In this document: in pieces, positions 11,611 to 24,008 of the stretch
Layout of the letters: each line of letters begins with the position of its first letter
How positions within the stretch are numbered: the stretch's first letter is position 1
Assembly: GCF_036588685.1 (NCBI RefSeq)
Contig: NC_086375.1
Span: forward strand, 47,562,955 to 47,626,954
Direction of reading: 5' to 3'
From: Mytilus trossulus
Taxonomy: Eukaryota; Mollusca; Bivalvia; Mytilida; Mytilidae
DNA length: 64,000 nucleotides
Translations under genes and position numbers: made by a program
The notes under the pieces: generated by a model
Told to the model about the DNA's origin: nothing
Databases searched by the model: none
What the model saw: only the letters and a program-made list of their open reading frames with translations

Positions 11611-14600
11611 AAGCTAATAAATAATATAAGAAAAAAATCGATATGACATTAATCATTTATTTTGTTAACATCTGAATCAAACCATTTTTTTATTATGATT
11701 TTGTTTACTATGTGGGACGGTATTTTGGTGTGTGAAAATTTACTCAATAAATCATGTTTATATAGATGTCATGTTTTATATATATAACTTTTATTATTTT
11801 GTTTTGAACTATTAAATCAAATCAAAGTGTTTGAATCTATAACAGAATGCCAGTGATATTATTATTTCAACATAATAGCAACGAATGAACAAGTTCATTC
11901 ACTATTGCTACCAATATTGTTTTGTCAAAATATTATAAAACCACAATGCAATTTGCTTCGTCTTTAGATGTGTTTGACGATTCTGATTTCAAATATTAAA
12001 TCAACGGTAAAGAGTAATTGGTTTTGTAGTTTGACAGAAACCACTGGCTCTTGAATATATGAAAAATAAGTATACTCAATATCTATAGTTAAAAAAAAAA
12101 TGAAAAAAAAGTATTATAAAAAATACCTAACTAAAAGGTAAATTTTAAAATTGAAAATTCGATAAAAAAAAGATGATAAAATCAAAAACTCGACTATACA
12201 AAGCAACGGAACAGAACAAATGTAATACATTTGAAAAACTGAACTCGTTACTTCTGTCCGTTAGTTTTGTTATCATTTTATGAGTTGATGAAAATAACCA
12301 AAGCAGTGACATATTATCTCAGTATTTGAGGGATCACCACTGGACTGGCGAAATCATCGGACTCGAAATTTTTGTTGTCGGTTGAACCTTCTTATTAATT
12401 GCGCGAGTCATCAAAGGAACCAGGCATATAACTAAGTACATTATAAGCGGTTTTTGTCTACAGTTGATTTATGAGTGTCACTAGAGTTAAAGTAGTTACC
12501 TAAGTTCGCAAATTGCATTTCGACAGTGAAAGACAAAATGATAATTCAGAAATTGCAATAAACCTTGCTATATGTATGCCTCTACAACAACCAGGCTTTT
12601 GAATGCTTGTAGCACCATCTCGAGTAGAACACATATGTTTGCTTTCTTTGAATATGTACGAACACTTTGGTTCACATTTATTTTGAATGTATTCGATCTT
12701 GTTCCAATTAACAGAGTTTTTTTGTAACTGCTATTTCAATTACAAATATAACAAACGCATTCAGAAGAATAATTTCTTGTCAATTTTCAATACCTAAATC
12801 CAAGTCCACCTGCACTTGGGCGGCCACGCCAATACGATAACCCAATGATTTGTGTTTAGGTCATTCTGCAAAGAATCTGTTAGTATTATTGTAATGATTG
12901 GACTCTGTAATATTTTTTTCAGTTCTTTATATAATGTAAGGCTTGTGATGATAGGTTTGATGTTTGTGAAACAATATGCATGTTTGGTGTCTATATCAGT
13001 GTGCTCGCTATTCTGCATTGACAATAATTGTATTGCAGTCAAATGAGTATAATTATATCAAGACTTTTATTTCTATTTTCCAAGTTTTAGACACACAAAT
13101 GATTCCTATTACAAGTATTACCTAGATATATCAGTAAACGACATAAAACAAACGCTTAGAGTATACTAACTTCATTCTACTATACTTATTCTTTTTTTAT
13201 GGTTTTGTTTACCATTAAGACGATATTTTTGGTGTGAGATTTTACAAACTAGATCCATATAAGAATAAAAGTTTTATTATTTTGTTATGAAGTTATGAAG
13301 TGAAAGTATACTTTATCGAGCTATAAAAGCATAAATTTATGTTATACCTTTATTTTCAACGTAACAACATGAACACAGCAACGGTGTGTTATGTAAATTT
13401 TCTCTCTATGACAGTGTGCATTATTTTTTTTTTACTTTCACATTGATAAATGCATTAAGTCTCGCTTACGTTTTGTAATCTTCATAATGATTTGATTTTT
13501 TTTCATTTTGTTTTAAAATCAGTTCAAGCACATAAACATATAGAAATGCAGATGATTTATTGCATTTTTTTTTCTTTTACGTTTTTTTTTTAAATAGTAA
13601 AAGGAAAAAACCTGAAATGCATCACAGGTTTAGGTCAGTGCTTTAGAGATGTATGTATTGACATAGTTTAATAGCCAAGTTTTTGTTTGCAAATGACTCA
13701 CCTGACAAAATATACCCTGTTGTATTCCATTGTTATTATGTTTAGAAAGTATCCTAGGTAAATGTCTTTTAATTATCCATATATATATATTTGTCCGTGT
13801 CATATTTATGGTTAATGTTGCTGGGCGCAGTACGTAAAGAGTACAATGTATTTCATGTCATTTATGGGCAGCTAGTAGTCTTTATAATAAATATCAAAAC
13901 ATCATGTCCTTATGACCATGATGTAAGGGGTTGAATCATTTGTTCATATATAAGAATAAGGCATAATATATATTCCAAAATAAATGGACAAGTCAATTGT
14001 CATTATTTAATGGTTAGTATTGGGATAAGGTTTTGAAAGATCATCACGGAAAACGAATGGCGATTTACTGTTGGAATCTTGACTTGATACAAACACTCTC
14101 AAATAAAAACATATGGGTTTAACAGCTTTTTTAACGCCACAAACCTATTTGAAAGATATTCTAGAATAAACTTTATCTCTTAGGTTTACAAATTTGGTAA
14201 ACAGTCATTTTAGAAACTAAACAACAACTATTGGAGTCAACGTCCCTGCATCCCGTACAACGGTTGTTTATAGGCTTTTGTAAAGATAAAAAGAGGGTCT
14301 TTGATTCTTCATCATATGTCTAACTTAAAATACGTCCAAATTAAGAAGTTAATTACTCTGTATCTTTACACCTTGCTTAAACGATAGGTTTTAATTAAAA
14401 AGAGGTGGTGTGAATGGAGAACGTTCTCTCTTTAACATAATGAAAAACATGACTAAAAGTGGAGTGTAGTAATTCACAGTTTCGTATCATAATTTGTTTT
14501 AGCATATACTATTTGAAAGCCTTGTTATAAAAACAAAGACTACATGAAGAGGAATTGAAATCCTCATTGATACAGCAACATCATCTACACAATAATATAG

Positions 14601-14894
14601 AATAGATATTCAAAAGCCATGCACAAAATACGATCTCTTCTACACAAAGGCATGTAAATGACGAGTTTTACGTTTAATCTATATCTATAGTGAATAAGAT
14701 TATAAGAGACTTATTAAAACAATTTGTTTTAGATACAAAATATACTAATATATAAACCCCTTTCAATTCACATGATTTACGACATATACAATTTCACGCT
14801 TTTTAATCATAACCCGTGACTTCTCAATGGTATAGAAGTAAGTCAAATAAAATCAGTTAAGGATACAGAACAATTTTATAATGTTGATATATAG
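11611..14894. other. Intergenic AT-rich stretch
   Basis: Long A and T runs, no recognisable coding or RNA gene, and no clear repeat. The short frames near 12.8-13.0 kb overlap on both strands and look random. Confidence 0.45.
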
Positions 14895-15190
14895 AGACTG
14901 AGCAACATGAACACCACCAAAAACAAAATCTGGGGGTGATCTCAAGTGCTCCAGAAGGCTTAGCAGATCATGTTTATGTTACGGCATCCGTCGTGATGCG
15001 CATGTAAGTACAAACCCGGTGATAAGTATAATTCGGTAGGTAACATTCTGGAATAGGAACTGTACTATATAAGTTACGGCATGAGGAACATATCTGCTAT
15101 CACCTGTGAAACGGATATTCCTGAACGATCAATCAACTTGTGATGGCGTCCGTAAAACTTATGAAGGGATGATTTCAACTTCAACTTTTG
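14895..15190 (-). repeat. Dispersed repeat family E with coding remnant
   Basis: On the minus strand the piece encodes LKSSLHKFYGRHHKLIDRSG and then ISVSQVIADMF. A related plus-strand copy at 27510-27600 encodes a similar KFYGRHHELVDRYG string. This tail is common in bivalve retroelement-like repeats (memory, not a search). It is followed by the family's CAACATGA / GGCATCCGTCGTG non-coding part. Confidence 0.6.
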
Positions 15191-15384
15191 GTTAAATATC
15201 TTCATTGTGAGCGGCAAATCCTCTATCATTGAAATCATTACTGAAAATACAAGCCAACTTAATATATACGATGTAAGATGGATCATCTGTAATGTTGCTG
15301 CACAGAAATGGAATGTTCACAAGTGGAAAGCTAAAATCTTAATTGTAATAGAGTTAAATGTTAACGAACAGAATGGTCAACTTT

Positions 15385-15560
15385 TCTAAATATATGTAGG
15401 TTCTTCCATTTCCGTGTAGATATTGAAAATGAGGTTAATGGATACAAATGATAAAACCATTTCATCAACAGTAGGTTATGGTGTATGATCTAAAAAAATA
15501 TATAAAATCTAAACGGTCCTACTATTTCATCTTCGACCAAGTGCTTATAATAGTTTGAAA
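15385..15560 (-). pseudogene. Relic first exon of a third atypical Rho-like GTPase
   Basis: Read on the minus strand, this stretch follows the first exon of the two live atypical GTPase genes with many substitutions and small indels. The start codon position reads AGG instead of ATG (plus strand 'GAAATCCTT' against 'GAAATCATT'). The segment matching the P-loop region keeps spaced identities (TTTCATCTTCGACCA against TTCCATCTCCAACTA). The part matching codons 45-60 keeps GTGTA and surrounding bases. No open frame survives and no second exon was found. A diverged retrotransposon-related repeat lies just beyond at 14895-15190. The homology was aligned by eye and is strongest at the start-codon side. 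Confidence 0.55.
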
Positions 15561-15574
15561 ATTGATTTGTGAAA

Positions 15575-15740
15575 TCCTTGTCTGTAATCTAGTACAACCT
15601 AGCTTTGTAACGGTATAATATGAAGTGGATTTATTTTTTAAAAACACCTGAGATCTTTTATATATACTGACTACTCCATGTAATGATCTCCCCGGATACC
15701 CTTAATACAACCTTGAGATCCAACAAACATCCAGTATGTG
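15575..15740 (-). promoter_or_regulatory. Relic promoter and 5' leader of the third GTPase copy
   Basis: The plus-strand order AAAACACCTGAGATCTTTTA, then TATATA, then CCCCGGATA, then ATACAACCTTGAGATC repeats the order and spacing of the copy 1 promoter (ACACCTGAGGTCTTTATATA, CCGGA, AACAACCTTGA). It is better preserved than the exon next to it. Confidence 0.65.
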
Positions 15741-16744
15741 GTAATTCTATGACACTTAGAAGTTGAAATTATAAATAGAATTATTTAAACTTTCACGATC
15801 ATCAAAATCAAAGCAAGTGTTTAATTCAGAATTCCTGTAATCTTTGGTACATTTCTGGTCAAATTTCACTGATGTACTGTATACATATGATCATCCCCTT
15901 TAAATTCTGGGTTTATGAAACTGTGAATGGTTCTGTTTATCCAAAACAAATAAGGCCTTAGTCGCATTTGATGTACATTTTCCGAAAATTTTGGCTAGCA
16001 ATGATCATCAATTATTTTTTTTAATTTGTCTTTCCTGTACGTTTATTCAAGAACTACTGGTAACACATTAATAACACATTAACTTTGGTTGCTTTGATGA
16101 TTTTGTACTGTTGAAAATAATTTTATGTCGTTAATTGTTAAAGTATTATTAAACGAGTTTTGTTGGTCTTTTTTATTTAATTATTTCAACCCATCTTTCT
16201 GGTTTTACAAATATATACTAGTATATTCAATTTTGATCTACTAGTTTCAAAACGTAATAACGTCTTTGAGTTGCATATTGGACTTTCTATTTCCGATTCC
16301 AAATATGTCAAAGTTTACCCTGTACGATTGTTTGGTGATCTGCTTTAGTGGTTATCAAATAGATCGTTTTCTGTATTTTGGAATTTGTTCCGATTGTTCC
16401 TTTGTTTTCCTCATATAATTGATGTGTTTCCATTGCTTTTGGTTTGTTACCCGGATTTGTTTAGTCTACTTTCTTTAATGTTCTTTATTTGTTTCTTTTC
16501 CTGCACGTTTGGGAAATCTGGTGAAGGTAATTGTGATGCGTAATGAAGTCCTTATCTACATAGTACTACCGATAAAGTGCTGCTGTGGATAGTCTTAAAG
16601 TCTTCGAATGTTACATCTGCCTATCTAGACTATCTTGCTTTTGTCCTGTTTTATCCCAACACATATTTTGCCTGTACAAAATCCGTCTAACTTGTTTAAT
16701 TTTTGTTCATCGTTGTTTCTTTTTTTTTGTAATCCCTCAGTCCC
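15741..16744. other. Intergenic, nothing recognised
   Basis: AT-rich DNA between the relic GTPase promoter and the fold-back array. I see no gene and no repeat shared with the rest of the window. Confidence 0.4.
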
Positions 16745-16750
16745 ACTAGG

Positions 16751-17217
16751 CCACGATCGCACTACGATCTGTGAAAAAAAATGCAAATTTTGATGATCGT
16801 AGTACGATCGTGTAGATCGCAGTAAGGTCGTATCACGGTCGTGGTGAGGTCTTCAAGATCGTGATGAGCGTGGCAAACTTTGAACATGTTCAAAACAAAC
16901 GTCGTGCGGTCTTGGCGAAATCAGGTCGTAGTAGAAGCGTAGTGAGAGCGCACTAAGATCGAAGTAAGATCGCAAAGGTCGCTGTACCATCGTAGTGAGA
17001 GCGTAGAGAAAGCGTGATTCTATTCGGAGAAACTGCGCTACGATCTTATTTCGACGTTATTACGGCCTCACTACGATCACCACGTTCTCACCGCGACCAA
17101 CCTATGCTTCTACTACGACTATACCACGCTGTTTACGACAATAGTACGATTCTAGCACGCCCTTGCCGTCCTCATCGAGCTCTTATTACGACCTGAAAAC
17201 GTTCACACTACGACCAT
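16751..17217. repeat. CpG-rich fold-back array of 9/11-bp units
   Basis: From about 16790 to 17010 the plus strand is built of units TCGtagtgaga, where the TCG or GCG recurs every 11 (sometimes 9) bases. From about 17036 to 17217 the units are the complement, ctaCGAtctca, again spaced 11 or 9. The two halves face each other around a centre near 17010-17035, so the array can fold on itself. It is far richer in CpG than its surroundings. No protein frame is credible. Confidence 0.8.
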
Positions 17218-17329
17218 TATTCTCATTGTCATTTCTTATAAATATTTTAATTCTCTCCAGGTTTTGTTTGTCTGTGTGTAATTGGTACTTCTTGTCCATT
17301 TTCTCTAATGGCTCAACCATGCTTCTTGT

Positions 17330-17385
17330 TTTCATATAAATTAGACCGTTGGTTTTCTCGTTTGAATAGTTTTACACTAGTAATG
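17330..17385 (-). repeat. Family B fragment
   Basis: ATTAGACCGTTGGTTTTCTC ... TTTTACACTAGTAAT is the reverse complement of the segment at 1-58. Confidence 0.7.
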
Positions 17386-19277
17386 TTTGTTTATGCTTTG
17401 TGTTTCAACTTAACCAACTGTACTACTGAAACTAGAAGTGTGGTTTAAATTTAGAAATCTTTTCTTTACCAAACTTATATTTTCTACTGTTAACTCTCTC
17501 CGTTTTAGTAAAATAAGGACCCTGTGTTCAATCTTCGATGTTTAAATACAGCAATTGATACACGTGTGCATGATCAGATTTTACGAATTTCAATAAGCGA
17601 CTCGTGATAATAATACAAATACACAGCTAATGGTAATCAGTAAGAACGAAAAGGAAAGCGACAAAAATTTTGTTGACCATAAAGACGTGCCTATGCGTCA
17701 ATTAAGAACAATCAGGCATGTTCTCACTTATATCAGACTGATATGAGAATTTAACGATAATGTTGTATTCCTTTCGGAGTATGTTGATTGTGTATATGTA
17801 CGCATTTCGTATGATGCATGCACATTATGTGACGATGTCCATTCGTCTAGCATTACCAGTATACCGTATTTGTTCAGTAGGTTTGTATATTATAAAGGAT
17901 AGAAATTATAGATGCAAACAGTGGTAAACTACTGTTACCTCGTGTCTTATACAAAGTTTAAATTGAGTGCGTTTTGACAAGATAAGAAAAAAGAGTATTC
18001 CTCTTGTTTCATGCATACACATCAGTACTTTCTTGTTGTTTCACGAAAATGTTCCTTGTTCATCAATACATTATGCCAGTCTGACTATCACACCCTCTTT
18101 TCGACTTGTGCATTCGGACATATCTATATATATGTTGTTTGTTTCACAAATAATTAATGAATACATACTTTGCCAGATATAGGGACCTTTGCTGTCTAAA
18201 GGTCACACAATTGTCATGAAATGGGAGCATATTCAATCATGTCTATAATATACAATGAGCTTAAGCGGTTTATTTAAACCTCCTTTATTGCATCTGTTTC
18301 TTATATATTGCTTACCTAGGTTCTAATTATGTATTTAATATTTGTATACTTAAAATGTTTATGTATACTTTAAAAGGTACTGTTAGAAAGCATCAAGGTT
18401 GTTATTTACAACAAAAAAAATAATTAAATTGTAAACCCTGGACGTATTGACGCAATTACTGAATAACCTATTGTTTAGACTTATCATGGATAATTATTGA
18501 TAACAATCTTTTGAAATTTGAATAAAGCAATGTTTTTGTAAATGTATATGATATAAACAAAGCTTAGTTAAGATGTACTCTTCAGTTGTTATACCTATAT
18601 TTGTAACAGAGGCAGGATATGTGTGTTTCAAGGCCTTTTTTTTTTTATTCTGTTAAAATGATAAAAATGGTATCTATGATTAGTTTATTTGATAAACGAA
18701 CAGATTTCCTGAATTACTATTGAAATCTTAATTCCAATAATAATCTTTAATTTTGTTTTAATCATGAGTAACTATCAATGCATCGAACGAACTCAGAAAA
18801 AAATGATAAAAACGAATATACATAATACAAATATTAAACATGTGAATATCAAATTAAAAACAGCATAACAAGAAAAAGAAACATTTTCGTCTGAGAAAGT
18901 TGTAAGATATTTCAGTGCAAATACATAATCAATCAAAGCATTGACAATCATAATCATGTATCTCTAAATGAATGTAACGTTTCAAATACTATACATTGTT
19001 TTAAAAAGAAGATGAATAATAATTTGAAGGTTTTAATTTCATTTATACACGCAATGTATGATGGAACCTTCATTTGATCAATAATAAATGTAAAAAAATA
19101 ATGATATGTTATAGTGCATTCACATTTGTGAATTGATTTTGTAAGATACAATTAATTTATATTGATACATAGATTAATAAAAAGTCAAAGCCAGACATTG
19201 ATTGATTCAACTATGTATCTCATTATCTAACATGAAGACCATTGTTTAACATGTGAAATTATCTTATTGCTGTAACA
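17386..19277. other. Intergenic AT-rich stretch
   Basis: No gene, RNA or repeat could be supported. The 71-residue frame at 17967-18182 has no recognisable domain. Confidence 0.4.
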
Positions 19278-19495
19278 GGGGGTATTGGTGGCCAAGCGGT
19301 TTAAGTAGTTCTTCAACTATAATCACTATTCAGTCAACACTGATGTTGTGAGTTCATCCCCGCTCGTGCGGGTGCACTCGACTCCCATCTTAATTGATTA
19401 GGATTGTCAATTTTCCTAATGAAAGATGGTGGTTTTCTCTAAGCACTCTAGCTTTCACCACCAATAAAAACTGGCCGCCACGAAATAGCCTAAAA
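19278..19495 (+). repeat. tRNA-derived SINE
   Basis: An RNA polymerase III box A (TGGCCAAGCGG, 19289-19299) and a decayed box B (GAGTTCATCCC, 19350-19360) are spaced as in a tRNA with a long variable arm. They are followed by a body with GTGCACTCGACTCCC and a tail ACTGGCCGCCACGAAATAGCC. I recognise this body from molluscan SINEs. Box B has lost its TTCGA core and the tRNA cloverleaf is not complete, so it is not a tRNA gene. Confidence 0.7.
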
Positions 19496-19499
19496 GTCC

Positions 19500-21143
19500 T
19501 AACAACTCATCAAATATATTTGGAGAACTCAATGCTATTTTTGTGTAAAGCAATTCCGACCTATTGTTTCCATAAATAAATAAATCGTAAATAATATTGT
19601 GAAATTGGTCTTCATATATATAGATCGTAATTTCCACCTTCAATCTAGAATATACCATACTTTGTTTCGAAAGAATTAACCATTTTAAGTTGTGTGAATG
19701 ATGATATGAAAAAAAATATATTTTGTAACAAGTTGGGAATGCCAAGATGTTTTGTAAAAAGTTCAGTTTTGTGCAATATTCTTCTAAGAAAGTCATAGAC
19801 GTTTCTCTTGAAAATGAAAAAGATATTTTTTGTTCAAAATGCTACAATTAACCGGCAACCTTAATATAGAGGGACACATTTACTGAACCCAAAACCAAAA
19901 TTTGACGATTATACAAAGTCACTACTGTAAGTAATTGTTTAAATTTTTCTAAACTTCTATAATTATGGTAGTGGACAAAGGGTCAGCTTTGATCATTGTG
20001 TCTCTTCGTACACCTTATTCATTATGCTTTGAATTAGGCATTGTTCCTGCACAGTGGTAATACTCAAGGGGATAATGTTTTGTGATATTTCATTTCATGG
20101 GTGGTACGTGTACTTAGTTATCCGCTCTACTGGATTGTAATTCTATACTTTTTATAGACACATCATTACTTAAAAGGCGTATCAATATAAAATTGAAATG
20201 TCATGAATTTAAATTTAATGATTTTCCATACACATTTGAAGTACTCAATCTAAAAATAGTAATAAAATTGAAATATAAAAAAATGGGAAAAGTGGTTTCA
20301 ATAGATAATTAGCCTGTGAAATGAACACTTTAAAAATGTGTTATTCCAAAGCGCTTTTCAGTGTCAACCTTCGTTAGGAACGTTCAAACCTAAACATTTG
20401 AAAGTCAGGAATGTGTATTTACTCTAAACATGTTTTATTTTATTGTAATGGGAATTTGTTAAATATATAAGTGAAAAATGGTTGTATAGGAAAGGGAACA
20501 CGAAAGGAAAGAAAAATAATTATATGAAAATATCCTTTTTTTATCCTGTTTTTTTTTACATGTATTACCAGCACCAATTTGAAAATTTCCAATTGCACAT
20601 ATTGTCAAAAATATCAAAAATAGCTACTTTAAATAGTTAAAAAAAAACTAAATATTGAATATATGATCTCCTCCCAAAAAATATGAGGTAGGTTTTTAAA
20701 AAAAAGCACATTTCACGAATTCTACAACTTCGGTTCTGCTTTTACAATGCTCTAGTATTTTAAACATCTTTATCACAATTAAATTGATAAAAGTATATGT
20801 GACATTAGTTTAATGACAATGTTTACCTTCAGGGAGTTATGTAGGTGTATATTATTTATTAATAATTGCAATGATAAAGGCAACTGTTTAATGATTTATA
20901 TGTTGGTCTTTGCAACTTTATAATTTTATTTCAAAATGGATTTTATTTAACGACAATTTATAGCGTAGATTTATTGGTAACCCCTTTTGTGATGTTCTTT
21001 TTTATGTGTTTGTCTTGCTTGGAGGCGATTGTATATACGTCACTTTCTAAAGATATACTTTTTACAGTGGTGCGTTGGAGTTCTAATAGACACACAACTG
21101 ATCAATTGAAATATGTCAATCTATTCTCCTATTAGCATTTGTA
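19500..21143. other. Intergenic AT-rich stretch
   Basis: No gene or clear repeat is seen between the SINE and the Tc1-like element. Confidence 0.4.
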
Positions 21144-21977
21144 TACTGAGCCAAAAAAGTTTAGCAACAAAAATATGAAATTTTATTTTATTACAAAATT
21201 GTAACAACATATGATTTTGATTATAAAAAAATGAAATTATTACATGTCAGAAGTAACATGAATGTTTATCACTCACATTCATTAGGATTTTCTTTGTATG
21301 GAGCGCGGGAGGGTCAAAATGCAAAAATGAGATTAGTGTTATTCAAAATCAATTTCTCGGTCATGTCCTAAATGCATTAATGAAGGATTGGCAGGCGCAC
21401 CAGCAGCTTCCCTTAGTCAATGCACTACTCTTGTGGCCGGAAAAAACTTGTCACGTGTTGGTGTAAAGCGAAAGTAGCGCTCCTCCCTTGACGATAGTTT
21501 TTCTTGGACTACGACATATCGACCTACCCCATGCAGTTGCAATTTGTCGATATCTGTTTGTTAGTCTCTAAACTGTTGAATTATGGACATTTAATCAAGC
21601 CTCAAAATTAGAAACACTCATTCTGGCATCAACCATTCCAATAGCCTTCTGACGGTCATTTTTGGAGAGGCCAGGTTGACGCCATATGCAATTTTTTCAA
21701 ACTTTTTTGTGTTTTTCTTAATAATGGTGTGTTTCTGAACGTTAGTGAAAAAAAAATTCAAATTTTGTTTCAAAAGTACAGGTACAGAAGGAAAAACATC
21801 AATTACACGTGGAAAGCTAAAATGGCGCGAAATCAATCATCCAGAAAAAAAGTAAGACTGTTAAAAATTACAGGTAAAACTAAGGATTATATCAATGATG
21901 TTTAAAAAAAATAATTCCAGAAACAACAACAAAAAAAAATTGAAAAAAAAGTGTTGCTAAACTTTTTTGGCTCAGTA
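21144..21977 (-). mobile_element. Deleted Tc1-like DNA transposon with perfect 26-bp inverted ends
   Basis: The left end 21144-21169 (TACTGAGCCAAAAAAGTTTA plus GCAACA) and the right end 21952-21977 are exact reverse complements. TA flanks both sides (21142-21143, 21978-21979), as expected for Tc1/mariner insertion. On the minus strand, frames at about 21660-21410 give pieces such as TVRRLLEWLMPE and SSREERYFRFTPTRDKF, then LREAAGAPANPS. These fit the N-terminal DNA-binding half of a Tc1 transposase (compare the family pattern REDRYI...LR.R). Stops and frameshifts break it and the DDE catalytic half is absent. At 834 bp it is shorter than a full Tc1 element (about 1.3 kb or more). Confidence 0.8.
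21420..21680 (-). pseudogene. Tc1-like transposase N-terminal remnant
   Basis: Minus-strand fragments across at least two frames match the helix-turn-helix region of Tc1 transposases in order. In-frame stops lie between TVRRLLEWLMPE and the REERYF piece, and again after ATRVVH. The catalytic domain is missing, so the copy cannot make an active enzyme. It lies wholly inside the element with the inverted ends. Confidence 0.55.
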
Positions 21978-22049
21978 TATTTCTTTACATTGGGTTCGTT
22001 GGACGGACTTCATGATTTCCGAAAGAAATAAGATTTTTTATCACATATC

Positions 22050-22135
22050 ATTGACTTAAAATATTTTGGCTTTGAGCGTTCCCCATGAAGATGATTTAGA
22101 AGTCAGCTATATGTGCATATAATAGTACCATTAAT
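22050..22135 (-). repeat. Possible family H scrap
   Basis: AAATATTTTGGCTTTGAGCG followed by ATGAAGATGA resembles the reversed H unit. The match is short and diverged. Confidence 0.35.
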
Positions 22136-22314
22136 TAGATAAGTCAGGGTTACTATAGTGGCGTGATTAAAACATACTTTTCTTAACTTTTCAATTAATA
22201 AATTTGAAAGTTATTATAAAACTAAGGTTCTTCTTATCATGCAACGGTTATCTTAGATAAATTTTGTCAAGTAGCTTTTTTGTGTGTTACAATACATGAA
22301 TTTTAACGATGCCA

Positions 22315-22650
22315 TAACGAGTTGGTTATCGTTGTGGCTATCTGTTCACAGAGGACGACGGATATGATTCAATTTACATAACCTCATTCCTGTTCTCTTT
22401 TCCTTGAATGCGACTTACCGAATAAGACGGGCTTATATTCACACGAGCAACACGACGTCGGCCGCATATGGAGCAAGGTCTGTTTATCCTTTCAGAGCAA
22501 CTGGAATCATCCCCGGTTTTAGGTGAGGTTCGTGTTTCTAAGTTTTGCTTTGTTGTGTTCTGCGTACTATAAAGTCTTTTTCGTCCCCCCCCCCCCCCCC
22601 CCGTTTTTGCCATGGCTTTGTCAGTATAATTTCGATTTATTATTTTGAAT
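22315..22650 (+). repeat. Family E repeat with an 18-base poly-C tract
   Basis: CATAACGAGTTGGTTATCGT ... GCAACACGACGTCGGCC ... GGTTCGTGTTTC ... CATGGCTTTGTCAGT matches, in order, the copy at 27486-27905. A run of 18 C lies at 22585-22602. Confidence 0.7.
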
Positions 22651-24008
22651 ATCGTTCGCTATGTTTGCAACATTGTAAAAGGTCCATATAAAGCAAGAGA
22701 AAACAAATCGTAAACGGAATATTATATCAAAGAAAAAATACATTGACAAACATAATATAGTTCAACAATACTGATATTTACCAAAGATTCATGACTTTGA
22801 ACACCAAAATGTTTATGCTGCATAATGAGACTTCTTTGATATCTCGTTATAACTTTTGTCATGTATTCAATAGAGCCAAAGTGTATTGATCTTGTTAACA
22901 TGAACATTTAATTTTGATAACATGTTTACATGAATTTACGTTATATTTAAATTTTCAACTACTTTTTGATTATCAAAATTAATACTAAAATAACTTGTTA
23001 TTTCTAAATACAGGTGTTATTATTTTTACCATGTCATTTAAAAATCATTTACGTGATTTAAATAAAGGGTGCAACATCATCTTCCTGGTATTTGTCTAAA
23101 TCTCAATTGAAATACTGTGACTTGAATATTAAATCTAAATAATAAAGCTGTATTACTTTTCAATATTTTTTTTACTTTGTTTTTGAAATTTTAATTTTCG
23201 ATCAATATTTACTAAAATGTGAGGAAATGTGTAATAATGATAGTAAGACAACACTTGTTGAAATAAAGAAAACACCTCTTAAGTCACCGACAAGGCAACC
23301 CCTTGATCACAGATTGCTGAACTGGAAGCGATAAAAGTATATGGCAGACGCGCACAAGCATGTGAAAATCCCTTCCAAAACTTGGAAAAGCAGTGATACA
23401 TACAACAACAATAACAAACAGCAGTAAATCATGTAAAACTCAGCTGGGAAAGGCTTGACTTATTAAATTGCAACAAATCACAAAATCAAATAACAAAACG
23501 ACAAAATACACAAACGTACTAATTTACGTGTACTTGCAATAACAGGAATCTAGTTCCAAGCGAATTACAACTAGCCTATTTCACATTAAGTCATTAAGGA
23601 CACAGAAAACGATATAATATTGGAGATGGAATGGTTAGCTGCCGAAGACAATCACTATATTCAAAGGAAAGGAGAACGCATAACTGTGTTAACGACCAAC
23701 AAGACATATCAGTGATCAGTGGTTTTGGTTATAGGTCTGTGAGAAAAAAAATAATTAAAGTAGGACTGAGAGAGAGAACGACTAAAATCAACATTAAAAT
23801 GATTGCATGGTCACCATCATAAATTGATAGCCAGGCATATGTCAAACTTCTGAGCGAATTTTTTTCACAAGTCTCAGATCTTAAAGACATCAGATAATTG
23901 TTTCCAATTTACTATAGCGAAATTATAAATTGAATTTGAATTTGTACACAAAAAGATGCATGCAAAAATGACGAAATTTATCTTGTGGACGAATATAGTT
24001 TTAAAGGT
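22651..24008. other. Intergenic AT-rich stretch
   Basis: No gene supported. The 63-residue frame at 23631-23822 has no recognisable domain. Confidence 0.4.

Noticed and set aside
16751..17217. A CpG-island promoter
   Set aside because: The CpG content is explained by the 9/11-bp unit; there is no gene start on either side.
19278..19360. A tRNA gene
   Set aside because: Box A is good, but box B lacks the TTCGA core, no full cloverleaf forms, and the sequence runs on into a SINE body.
22374..22613. A glycine-rich protein (MAKTGGGGGG...) on the minus strand
   Set aside because: The glycines come from the poly-C tract inside a family E repeat; the frame is not conserved in the other copies.
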